Shown here: one piece after another, positions 1 through 5,295 of the stretch
How positions within the stretch are numbered: position 1 is the first letter of the stretch
Layout: each line of letters starts with the position of its first letter
From: JAAYXU01 sp050942555
Lineage (GTDB): Bacteria; Bacillota; Clostridia; Christensenellales; UMGS416
NCBI GenBank assembly: GCA_050942555.1
Contig: JBMNNN010000150.1
Location: 1 to 5,295, forward strand
Length of the DNA stretch: 5,295 nt
Direction: 5' to 3'
Notes under the pieces: generated by a model
Database searches by the model: none
What the model was told of the DNA's origin: nothing
What the model saw: the letters and a program-made list of their open reading frames with translations, nothing else
Program-made: the position numbers and the translations under genes

Positions 1-103
1 AACAAGGATGCTACTCAAGGCTTTGGGTTCCGTTCGTGATACTGTTGCTTCTGCCTGATCTTTTACCCAGAACAACTTGACACGATCCAAGAAGATTGAT
101 TTA
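1..103. other. AT-rich upstream region, no recognisable gene
   Basis: No RNA gene, repeat or convincing coding region is visible here. One frame is open from base 3 to a TGA at 78-80 and would give a leucine-rich 25-residue tail. It has no recognisable motif and cannot be told from chance at the window edge. A perfect -35 hexamer TTGACA lies at 77-82, with TTTATT (4 of 6 matches to a -10) 17 bp downstream at 100-105, so a weaker promoter may sit just upstream of the main guaB promoter. I found no purine-riboswitch-like fold between here and guaB. Confidence 0.4.
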
Positions 104-133
104 TTGACAGCCCGACTCCGTCCCATATATAAT
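104..133 (+). promoter_or_regulatory. Consensus sigma-A/sigma-70 promoter for guaB
   Basis: TTGACA at 104-109 and TATAAT at 128-133 match the housekeeping consensus at all 12 positions. The spacer is 18 bp, one longer than the 17 bp optimum. Transcription should start near position 140, leaving a leader of roughly 48 nt before the TTG start codon. That leader is too short for a riboswitch aptamer plus expression platform. Strong, largely constitutive expression is the simplest inference, consistent with a housekeeping purine gene. Confidence 0.85.
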
Positions 134-187
134 AAAGTTTAATATTTATACAGCGCGATCCGAAATTAACGAAAGGGCGTGGTTTAG

Positions 188-1642
188 TTGGCCGAGAGAG
201 TCTTCCGGGAAGGTCTGACATTCGACGACGTACTGCTCGTTCCCCGGCGCTCGGAAGTGCTGCCCCGCGACGTAAATGTGGGCACGCGACTGGCGCCGGG
301 GTTTTTGCTCAACATACCGCTAATAAGCGCGGCCATGGATACGGTGACCGAGTCCCGTATGGCCATCGCGATGGCCAGAGAGGGCGGCATCGGCATCATC
401 CACAAGAACATGAGCATCGAGGAACAGGCCTCCCATGTCGACAAGGTCAAGCGCTCGGAGCACGGCGTCATCACAGATCCGTTCTTCCTTTCGCCCGATC
501 ATCTGGTGTCCGACGCGCTGGCGCTTATGGCCCGCTACCGCATATCGGGAGTGCCCATCACGCGCGACGGCCTGCTGGTGGGCATACTGACCAACCGCGA
601 CCTGCGGTTTGAAACAGACTACACCCGCCCGATCCGGGAGGTCATGACCAGCGAGAACCTGATCACCGCGCCCGAGGGAACGACGCTGGAGACCGCCAAG
701 GCGATACTGGCCAAGCACCGGATCGAGAAGCTGCCCATCGTCGACGAGCACGGGATGCTCAAGGGACTTATCACGATCAAGGATATTGAAAAAGCGATAC
801 AGTACCCGAATTCCGCCAAGGACGCGGGCGGGCGGCTGATTGCGGGCGCGGCGGTGGGCGCGACCGGCGACGTCATGGACCGGGTGGCCGCGCTCTATGA
901 CGCGAAGGTCGATCTTATCACCGTGGACACAGCCCACGGCCATTCGGTCAATGTGATGAACACCGTAGCCCGCGTCAAGGAGAAATACCCCAGCCTTGTC
1001 ATAGTCGCGGGCAATGTAGCCACCGCGCAGGGCGTGCGCGATCTTGTGAGCCACGGCGCGGACGTCGTCAAGGTGGGCATCGGACCGGGCTCCATATGCA
1101 CCACCCGGGTCGTGGCGGGCGTGGGCGTGCCGCAGATCACGGCCATCATGGACTGCGCCGAGGAGGCCGACCGGCTGGGCAAGACAGTCATCGCCGACGG
1201 CGGCATCAAGTATTCGGGCGACATCGTCAAGGCCATTGCGGCCGGAGCCAGCGCGGTCATGCTGGGTTCGCTGCTGGCGGGCACCGAGGAAAGCCCCGGA
1301 GAGTCCGAGATCTATCAGGGCCGCTCTTTCAAGGTCTACCGGGGCATGGGGAGCCTTGGCGCGATGAACGAAGGAAGCAGCGACCGCTATTTTCAGGAAG
1401 ACGCGAAGAAGCTGGTGCCCGAGGGGGTTGAGGGCCGCGTTCCGTTCAAAGGCGCGCTGTCCGATACGATCTACCAGCTGGTGGGCGGGCTGCGGGCCGG
1501 CATGGGCTATTGCGGCGCGCCCGACATCGAAGCGCTGCGCACGCAGACCGAATTTATCCGCATCACCAACGCGGGACTGACCGAGAGCCACCCGCACGAC
1601 ATATACATCACGAAGGAAGCGCCCAACTACAGCATGCGTTAG
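188..1642 (+). CDS. guaB: Inosine-5'-monophosphate dehydrogenase (IMPDH)
   Basis: This cytosolic enzyme oxidises IMP to XMP with NAD+, the committed step of guanine nucleotide synthesis. The 484-residue length is normal for bacterial IMPDH. The N-terminus has the family signature EGLTFDDVLLVP (8-19), followed by SAAMDTVTE (48-56). Two CBS domains, the usual regulatory insert, fall at about residues 95-210. The catalytic loop GIGPGSICTTR (297-307) carries nucleophile Cys304. IADGGIKYSGD (335-345) belongs to the IMP phosphate site. The mobile flap contains the Arg400-Tyr401 pair (DRYFQ) that activates water in hydrolysis of E-XMP*, and EGVEGRVPFKG follows at 412-422. The start must be TTG: an in-frame TAG at 185-187 sits directly before it, the next in-frame Met is far inside the barrel, and GAAAGGG at 171-177 lies 10 nt upstream. 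The gene stands alone between its own promoter and terminator. No key residue is missing. Confidence 0.98.
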   Translation: MAERVFREGLTFDDVLLVPRRSEVLPRDVNVGTRLAPGFLLNIPLISAAMDTVTESRMAIAMAREGGIGIIHKNMSIEEQASHVDKVKRSEHGVITDPFFLSPDHLVSDALALMARYRISGVPITRDGLLVGILTNRDLRFETDYTRPIREVMTSENLITAPEGTTLETAKAILAKHRIEKLPIVDEHGMLKGLITIKDIEKAIQYPNSAKDAGGRLIAGAAVGATGDVMDRVAALYDAKVDLITVDTAHGHSVNVMNTVARVKEKYPSLVIVAGNVATAQGVRDLVSHGADVVKVGIGPGSICTTRVVAGVGVPQITAIMDCAEEADRLGKTVIADGGIKYSGDIVKAIAAGASAVMLGSLLAGTEESPGESEIYQGRSFKVYRGMGSLGAMNEGSSDRYFQEDAKKLVPEGVEGRVPFKGALSDTIYQLVGGLRAGMGYCGAPDIEALRTQTEFIRITNAGLTESHPHDIYITKEAPNYSMR

Positions 1643-1672
1643 CGCCGCAGGCAAAGCCGGGAACATATGAGC

Positions 1673-1702
1673 AGCATCGTCGCGAAACGGCGGTGCTTTT
1701 TT
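1673..1702 (+). terminator. Rho-independent terminator after guaB
   Basis: A 10-bp stem pairs 1673-1682 (AGCATCGTCG) with 1688-1697 (CGGCGGTGCT), including two G-U wobbles and a 5-nt CGAAA loop. Six T residues follow at 1697-1702. It begins 30 nt after the guaB stop codon and should end the guaB transcript, separating it from the downstream flavoenzyme gene. Confidence 0.88.
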
Positions 1703-1840
1703 ATCTGCATTTGCTTTCCCGGCGGCTTCATCAGGACGCCCGTCGGCCGAAGCTTTTGTCGCTTATCGCGCCTTTGATGATATTTTTGCCCTGCGGGGAA
1801 ACTCTAGGAATATAAAGCTCTAGCGAAACGGGGAATGCAT
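1703..1840 (+). promoter_or_regulatory. Leader/promoter region of the Rieske flavoenzyme gene
   Basis: This spacer must carry the promoter of the downstream gene, because a terminator closes guaB. No consensus promoter stands out. The best -10 candidates are TATAAA at 1811-1816 (TTGCCC 19 bp upstream) and GATATT at 1779-1784 (TTGTCG 17 bp upstream); both are weak. The TATAAA is bracketed by two copies of CTCTAG (1802-1807 and 1818-1823), 16 bp apart start to start, which could be a small operator. The 8-bp palindrome TCGGCCGA lies at 1743-1750. None of these is proven functional. Confidence 0.35.
1829..1834 (+). promoter_or_regulatory. Ribosome binding site that decides the flavoenzyme start
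   Basis: CGGGGA directly abuts an ATG at 1835 and lies 6 nt before a second in-frame ATG at 1841. Normal spacing strongly favours the ATG at 1841, which makes the protein two residues shorter than the longest open frame. Confidence 0.6.
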
Positions 1841-3376
1841 ATGAACGAAAAGATCCATGAATCCTACTGGGCCCGGACCGCGAGCCGGACCGAGAGCCGG
1901 CCGTACTCGGGCGATTCAAAATGCGACGTCGCGATCGTCGGAGGCGGGCTGACCGGCGTGACGACGGCGCTGCTGCTGGCCCGGCGCGGCGTACACGGCG
2001 TGCTGCTGGAGGCCAACACGCTGGGCGCGGGCACCAGCGGATACACGACCGCAAAGATCACGCTGCAGCACGGGCTCAAATACAGCAACCTGCTCGATTC
2101 GGCGGGCCTTGAAAAAACGCTCGCGTATGTGAAGGCCTGCACGCTGGGCCTTGCGCTCATCGAGAGCCTGTCGCGGGAAATCGCGCCCGACTGCGGATTT
2201 GAGCGCGTGTCATCCCACGTCTATACCCGGGATCCGTCCCGGCTGCAGCGGTTCGACGACGAAGCCGCGGCGCTGGAAAAGCTGCACGTGCCCTACCGGC
2301 TTTCCGACAGCTGCGGGCTTCCGTTCCCGGTGGCGCGCGACATGGCCATCGACGATCAGGCGCAGTTTCATCCGCTCCGGTATCTATTTGCGCTGGCCGA
2401 CAGCATCCCGTCCGACCGGTTCCCGATATACGAGCGGTCGCGCGTCATAGAGGTCACGCCGGGCAACCCCTGTATACTGCGTACCGAGCGGGGGACGCTC
2501 AGGGCCAAAACGGTCGTGCTTGCGACCAATTACCCGCTGCTCGATATGCCCGGGCTCTATTTCGTGCGCCTGCACCGGGAGCAGTCCTACCTGATGAGCG
2601 TCCCGGCGGGCGACTATGAGCTGGACGGGATGTACATATCCGACGAGGAGCCTCCGCACTCGGCCCGCATGCACCACGACCCGGAAGGCGACCGGCTGAT
2701 ACTGGGAGGCTTCGGGCACCGCAGCGGCCGCGGCGGCGACACCACGACCCGGTACGACGATATCTATCGGTGGCTCCGCCTGGCGTTTCACGATGTGACC
2801 GCTGAACCCGATGCCTCTTGGATGGCGCAGGACGCGATGCCCGCCGACCATGTGCCCTGCATCGGGCCCATGTCCGAGGAAATGCCCCATATCTATGTGG
2901 CGACCGGCTATGCCAAGTGGGGCATGACGACGTCGGCTGCGGCGGCGCTGCTCATATCCTCGATGATCACGGGAGAGCGTCACCCGATACTCGAAGCCCG
3001 CGCGCTGTACCGCCCGTCGCGCTTCACGCCGGGCGCATCGGCGCGCGAGGTCGTCGTACAGGGCGCGCATGTGACGGGCAGCTTTGCCGAGGGAATACTG
3101 GCGGGCACCACGCAAAAGCCCGAGGACGTCGCGCCCGGCGAGGGAGCGGTTTTCCGGAGCGACGGGGAGCTCATGGCCGTGTCGCGCAGCCCGTCGGGGA
3201 CGCTGTCGGTATGCGGGGCCTACTGCACGCATATGAAATGCCCGGTGGCATGGAACCCGTCGGAGCGCACATGGGACTGCCCCTGCCACGGCTCGCGCTT
3301 CGAGCCCGACGGGACCGTGAAGGAAGGGCCCGCGGTGCGGCCGCTGCCTAGCTTTGACGAGGCGCAGGAGCATTGA
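1841..3376 (+). CDS. FAD-dependent oxidoreductase with C-terminal Rieske [2Fe-2S] domain (YhfW-like)
   Basis: This 511-residue protein joins a DAO-type FAD oxidoreductase to a Rieske iron-sulfur domain. In residue numbers from the ATG at 1841, the FAD-binding fold shows DVAIVGGGLTG (29-39, GxGxxG at 34-39), and Glu57 at the end of the second strand should bind the adenosine ribose. TSGYTTAKITLQHG (65-78) is typical of the YhfW branch. VVLATNYP (225-232) is the second FAD strand. The C-terminal flavin contact is VATGYAKWGMTTS (353-365). The Rieske cluster ligands are Cys462, His464, Cys480 and His483, in CTHMKC and CPCHGSRF; Cys467 and Cys482 can form the usual stabilising disulfide. No signal peptide or membrane segment is visible, so it should be cytosolic. 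Electrons probably pass between FAD and the 2Fe-2S centre, but neither substrate nor partner is known for the family. The gene is translationally linked to the next one by a 4-bp overlap. Alternative start: ATG 1835. Confidence 0.92.
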   Translation: MNEKIHESYWARTASRTESRPYSGDSKCDVAIVGGGLTGVTTALLLARRGVHGVLLEANTLGAGTSGYTTAKITLQHGLKYSNLLDSAGLEKTLAYVKACTLGLALIESLSREIAPDCGFERVSSHVYTRDPSRLQRFDDEAAALEKLHVPYRLSDSCGLPFPVARDMAIDDQAQFHPLRYLFALADSIPSDRFPIYERSRVIEVTPGNPCILRTERGTLRAKTVVLATNYPLLDMPGLYFVRLHREQSYLMSVPAGDYELDGMYISDEEPPHSARMHHDPEGDRLILGGFGHRSGRGGDTTTRYDDIYRWLRLAFHDVTAEPDASWMAQDAMPADHVPCIGPMSEEMPHIYVATGYAKWGMTTSAAAALLISSMITGERHPILEARALYRPSRFTPGASAREVVVQGAHVTGSFAEGILAGTTQKPEDVAPGEGAVFRSDGELMAVSRSPSGTLSVCGAYCTHMKCPVAWNPSERTWDCPCHGSRFEPDGTVKEGPAVRPLPSFDEAQEH

Positions 3377-3771
3377 CGAAAACCTGCTCGGTCGCGCGGA
3401 TCCCCGTATGGAAGGGCTCGTTTACCGGCCTTATCGCGATACTCGCGGTGGGCCGCCGCGAGTACCGCTTCGCGACATATAACGCGGGACGCTTGACAGG
3501 GCTCGCGTACAGCCCGGGCACGCTCGATCTCAGGCTCGCCCGAGGGAGGCTTCGCCTCAGCGCGTTCGCCCGGGCGGGTTCGTTCTCGCCGCTGCACGCT
3601 CCGACGCCCACGGGCATGGACCGGCTCATCGAAGAGAGCCTGGACAGCGCAATATCGGTGCGGCTGGAATGCGGCAGGGAGCTGCTCTACGCGGGAGAGT
3701 TCCGGGAAGCGGGTATCGAACGGGTCAATATGCCGCTCCTGAGAACCGCGCACCTGTGCCGCGGCAGCTAA
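3373..3771 (+). CDS. Tocopherol cyclase family C-terminal fragment (possible truncated gene)
   Basis: The 132-residue product resembles, from memory, only the end of the bacterial tocopherol cyclase family (about 330 residues; plant relative VTE1). Matching stretches are SVARIPVWKGSFTGLIAIL (6-24), GRREYRFATYNAGRL (27-41) and APTPTGMDRLIEESLDSAIS (76-95). The N-terminal two thirds is absent, and the upstream DNA encodes an intact Rieske domain in another frame. The frame opens only at 3358, after a TGA at 3355-3357. The sole early start is TTG at 3373, which shares TTGA with the upstream stop. AGGAG (3366-3370) lies only 2 nt before it, so initiation probably depends on coupling to the preceding gene. 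Codon use resembles the neighbours, which argues against recent arrival. No cyclase activity should be assumed. It could be a stand-alone small beta-barrel partner of the flavoenzyme, or a decaying remnant. That it is translated is plausible but unproven. Confidence 0.6.
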   Translation: MTKTCSVARIPVWKGSFTGLIAILAVGRREYRFATYNAGRLTGLAYSPGTLDLRLARGRLRLSAFARAGSFSPLHAPTPTGMDRLIEESLDSAISVRLECGRELLYAGEFREAGIERVNMPLLRTAHLCRGS

Positions 3772-3774
3772 AGC

Positions 3775-4950
3775 CTACGGCATCCGCTGCAGCGCGATGA
3801 CCTGCGGAATTCCCTGCTCGCACTGCGCGATCCGTCCGTCGCAGACCGCCCGCAGATATGTTTTCATAAGGTCGTTATGGGCCTCGCATGTGAACAGATT
3901 GCGAAGTGCCAGATACGCGCTGTCCGAGCCGGGATCGGGCGTGTCGGGGCTCCATGCCAGCCACCTGGCCATCTTCGGGCCCTGAAGCGCGCACCAGCTT
4001 TCATAGTGCGGCCACAGTTTTTCAGGATCGGCGATATACGCGGAAATTTCTGTAAGGTAGGCCAGCATCCGCTCTTTTTCCCCGCCGGTCATCATATGGA
4101 TCCGCGTTAGGTCGGGCGTGAAGCGGTACGGGTGGACGGTCAGCGCGGGCGCGACCCCGCCCAACACGATGCGCGGCAGATATCCGTAGTACCAGGGGTC
4201 TTGCGGATCGGGCCGGGCGGCGCTGCCGAAAAGAAAATTGCCGGTGCTGTATACGATGGGCCTGTCGCGGTATATCTCGTACCCCTGCGGGCAGTGGGGA
4301 TGCATGCCGATGACCGCGTCGGCCCCGGCGTCCACGAGCGCCCGGTACCGGTCCACGACGACGGGCGACGGAACGGGATTGTATTCGTTGCCGCCGTGCA
4401 TGACCACCAGCACGAAGTCGGCGCGATCCCGCGCGCCGGCGATGTCGGCGCACAGCCGCCGCAGGTTCAGCCCGTTGCTGCCGGGCCGCTCGGCCGTCGC
4501 GGTGCCGAATTCGTTTTCCGCCGCCGCCAGCACCGCCAGCGTATACCCTTTGCGCCGGACAAACCAGGGCTGGCGGGCCATGTCGATGTTCGCGCCCGCT
4601 CCCATGTACCCGATCCCATGGGCGTCCAGTATCGAAAGCGTGCGCAGCACGCCCTCGTCGCCGTAGTCCCCGATGTGGTTGTTGGCCAGTACCACCGCGT
4701 CGACGCCTGCGGCGATGAGCAGGCCCACCCCATTCTCCGGGCTTTTGAGGTTCGGGCCCGATTTGTGAATCGGAACACCGCCGTCGATGAGCGGATTTTC
4801 GAGATTGACGATGCGCAGGTCGTCCCCGTCCCAAAGGGAGCGCACCTCCTCAAACATGCCCGCTTCGCGCCCCGAACCGATGAGCGCGCCTACTGGCTCG
4901 CGCATGCACAGGTCGCCCGCGATGATCACCGATACCGTGTCGGGTTTCAT
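3775..4950 (-). CDS. CapA (PGA_cap) family putative metallophosphatase
   Basis: This 391-residue protein belongs to the CapA/PGA_cap family, a branch of the calcineurin-like metallophosphoesterase superfamily named after the poly-gamma-glutamate capsule protein. Conserved blocks, numbered from the ATG at 4950, are IIAGDLCM (9-16), IVNLENPL (47-54), LANNHIGDYG (88-97), VVMHGGNEYN (182-191), IGMHPHCPQG (214-223) and YSTGNFLF (234-241). These supply the Asp, Asn and His residues expected to bind metal. After about residue 285 comes a helical C-terminal region with no motif I recognise. Unlike classical CapA/PgsA, it has no N-terminal membrane anchor or signal peptide, and no capB/capC genes are nearby, so a capsule role is doubtful and a cytosolic hydrolase is more likely. 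It converges on the gene to the left with a 3-nt gap. An alternative start at 4956 adds Met-Asn. The family call is firm; the substrate is unknown. Confidence 0.93.
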   Translation of the reverse strand: MKPDTVSVIIAGDLCMREPVGALIGSGREAGMFEEVRSLWDGDDLRIVNLENPLIDGGVPIHKSGPNLKSPENGVGLLIAAGVDAVVLANNHIGDYGDEGVLRTLSILDAHGIGYMGAGANIDMARQPWFVRRKGYTLAVLAAAENEFGTATAERPGSNGLNLRRLCADIAGARDRADFVLVVMHGGNEYNPVPSPVVVDRYRALVDAGADAVIGMHPHCPQGYEIYRDRPIVYSTGNFLFGSAARPDPQDPWYYGYLPRIVLGGVAPALTVHPYRFTPDLTRIHMMTGGEKERMLAYLTEISAYIADPEKLWPHYESWCALQGPKMARWLAWSPDTPDPGSDSAYLALRNLFTCEAHNDLMKTYLRAVCDGRIAQCEQGIPQVIALQRMP

Positions 4951-4956
4951 ATTCAT

Positions 4957-4969
4957 CCTCCCGTCCTTT
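4957..4969 (-). promoter_or_regulatory. Double Shine-Dalgarno site before the CapA-like gene
   Basis: On the minus strand AAAGGA (4969-4964) is followed by GGGAGG (4962-4957). GGGAGG abuts the ATG at 4956 and is 6 nt from the in-frame ATG at 4950. AAAGGA is 7 nt from the first ATG. The stronger site therefore favours the start at 4950, but both starts could be used. Confidence 0.6.
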
Positions 4970-4998
4970 CTGCGCCGGTCGCGCGTGTTCTTGATTTT

Positions 4999-5007
4999 AT
5001 TATATCA
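4999..5007 (-). promoter_or_regulatory. Extended -10 promoter for the CapA-like gene
   Basis: Read on the minus strand, 5007-4999 is TGATATAAT, a perfect TATAAT with the TGn extension. The hexamer 17 bp upstream (TTTCGT, 5027-5022) is a poor -35, as is common when an extended -10 is present. Initiation would fall near 4992, about 40 nt before the start codon. Confidence 0.6.
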
Positions 5008-5295
5008 CCAATTCCGGAAAAACGAAACGGCAGCGCAGACTTGAGTTTCCGCAAAACCGCGAAAGAAAAGCGCATAATAAAGAAAAACCCGAACAGGAAG
5101 ACGGGAAATGCAGCGACGTGCGAAAGATCAAAAGATCATTTCAAAAAATAGGTATACTAAAGAAGCCTTTGGTTAGGTTAGGCTGTCAGGAGATTGTGTA
5201 TTCGATTTTCAAGGAGCAAGTGTTTGTTAGACTATATGTAAAAAAGATAATTGCCTCTGGGGTTCTCGCCTTCGCTTGAACCAGCGATCAATGCC
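5008..5295. other. AT-rich intergenic region, no convincing gene
   Basis: This region is much poorer in G+C than the genes. It contains GATCAAAAGATC (5126-5137), a TATACT hexamer on the plus strand (5153-5158) without a -35, and the tandem GGTTAGGTTAGG (5171-5182), which lies between the inverted AGCCT (5164-5168) and AGGCT (5180-5184). On the minus strand around 5192-5218 a stretch containing CTCCTTGAAAATCGAATAC resembles a motif often found in Firmicute 16S-23S spacers. Two minus-strand frames are open from the window edge to stops near 5230 (20-22 codons), and a 19-codon plus-strand frame (5220-5279) has an upstream AAGGAG. None is long enough to call. Confidence 0.4.
5083..5105 (-). terminator. 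Weak candidate minus-strand terminator
   Basis: On the minus strand CCCG (5105-5102) and CGGG (5091-5088) can pair around a 10-nt loop, followed by five T (5087-5083) and then a T-rich stretch. The stem is only 4 bp, so this is marginal. If real, it would stop leftward transcription entering from beyond the right edge, upstream of the CapA-like promoter. Confidence 0.25.

Noticed and set aside
3..80. C-terminal tail of an upstream gene at the left edge
   Set aside because: Twenty-five open codons in AT-rich sequence with no motif; other frames close quickly but this length is expected by chance.
134..187. Purine riboswitch in the guaB leader
   Set aside because: Only about 48 nt separate the inferred transcription start from the start codon, too short for aptamer plus expression platform, and no conserved aptamer core is visible.
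320..1666. Long minus-strand open frame (448 codons) opposite guaB
   Set aside because: It lies antisense to an intact IMPDH, its product is rich in Arg, His, Gly and Ala without family motifs, and such frames arise by codon bias in GC-rich DNA.
1721..1760. Second terminator-like hairpin in the spacer after guaB
   Set aside because: GCTTC and GAAGC can pair, but the stem is only 5 bp with a loop of over 20 nt and is followed by only four T; the hairpin at 1673-1702 is far better.
2384..3373. Minus-strand open frame (329 codons) opposite the Rieske flavoenzyme
   Set aside because: Low-complexity Arg/His/Gly-rich translation antisense to a gene with clear FAD and Rieske motifs.
4132..5151. 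Plus-strand open frame (339 codons) opposite the CapA-like gene
   Set aside because: Antisense shadow of a well-conserved gene; it runs into AT-rich spacer, where it becomes Lys/Asn-rich, and shows no domain.
5257..5283. tRNA or terminator-like hairpin at the right edge (CTGGGGTTC...GAACCAG)
   Set aside because: The arms pair only with a two-base bulge, no T-tract follows, and the T-arm-like GGTTCAAGC on the minus strand is not flanked by a matching stem, so neither call can be supported.

Overview
The window looks like a chromosomal piece from a GC-rich member of the Clostridia or a related Firmicute. It has consensus-type sigma-A promoters, strong Shine-Dalgarno sites, a TTG start on guaB and GC-rich genes separated by AT-rich spacers. 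Its flavoprotein is of a Rieske-fused type that I know from B. subtilis (YhfW). The placement is an inference from family knowledge and composition; the window has no rRNA or other taxonomic marker.

Layout, left to right. Positions 1-187 are an AT-rich upstream region with a near-perfect promoter (TTGACA, 18 bp, TATAAT). Positions 188-1642 (+) hold guaB, inosine-5'-monophosphate dehydrogenase, complete and with all expected catalytic residues, followed by a clear intrinsic terminator. After a spacer of about 200 bp, 1841-3376 (+) encodes a FAD-dependent oxidoreductase with a C-terminal Rieske [2Fe-2S] domain. Overlapping its stop codon by 4 bp, 3373-3771 (+) encodes a 132-residue protein that resembles only the C-terminal third of the tocopherol cyclase family. 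Three bases further on, the convergent gene 4950-3775 (-) encodes a CapA (PGA_cap) family putative metallophosphatase without a signal peptide. It is read from its own extended -10 promoter. The rest, to 5295, is AT-rich and has no convincing gene.

The window holds three transcription units: guaB alone, the Rieske flavoenzyme plus the cyclase-like fragment (translationally coupled), and the CapA-like gene alone. guaB makes XMP for guanine nucleotide synthesis and has no visible functional link to its neighbours. The most unusual item is the Rieske flavoenzyme/cyclase-fragment pair. It is either a redox enzyme with a small lipocalin-like partner or the scar of a deletion that removed the first two thirds of a cyclase gene. 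I see no CRISPR array, insertion sequence, tRNA or rRNA gene.
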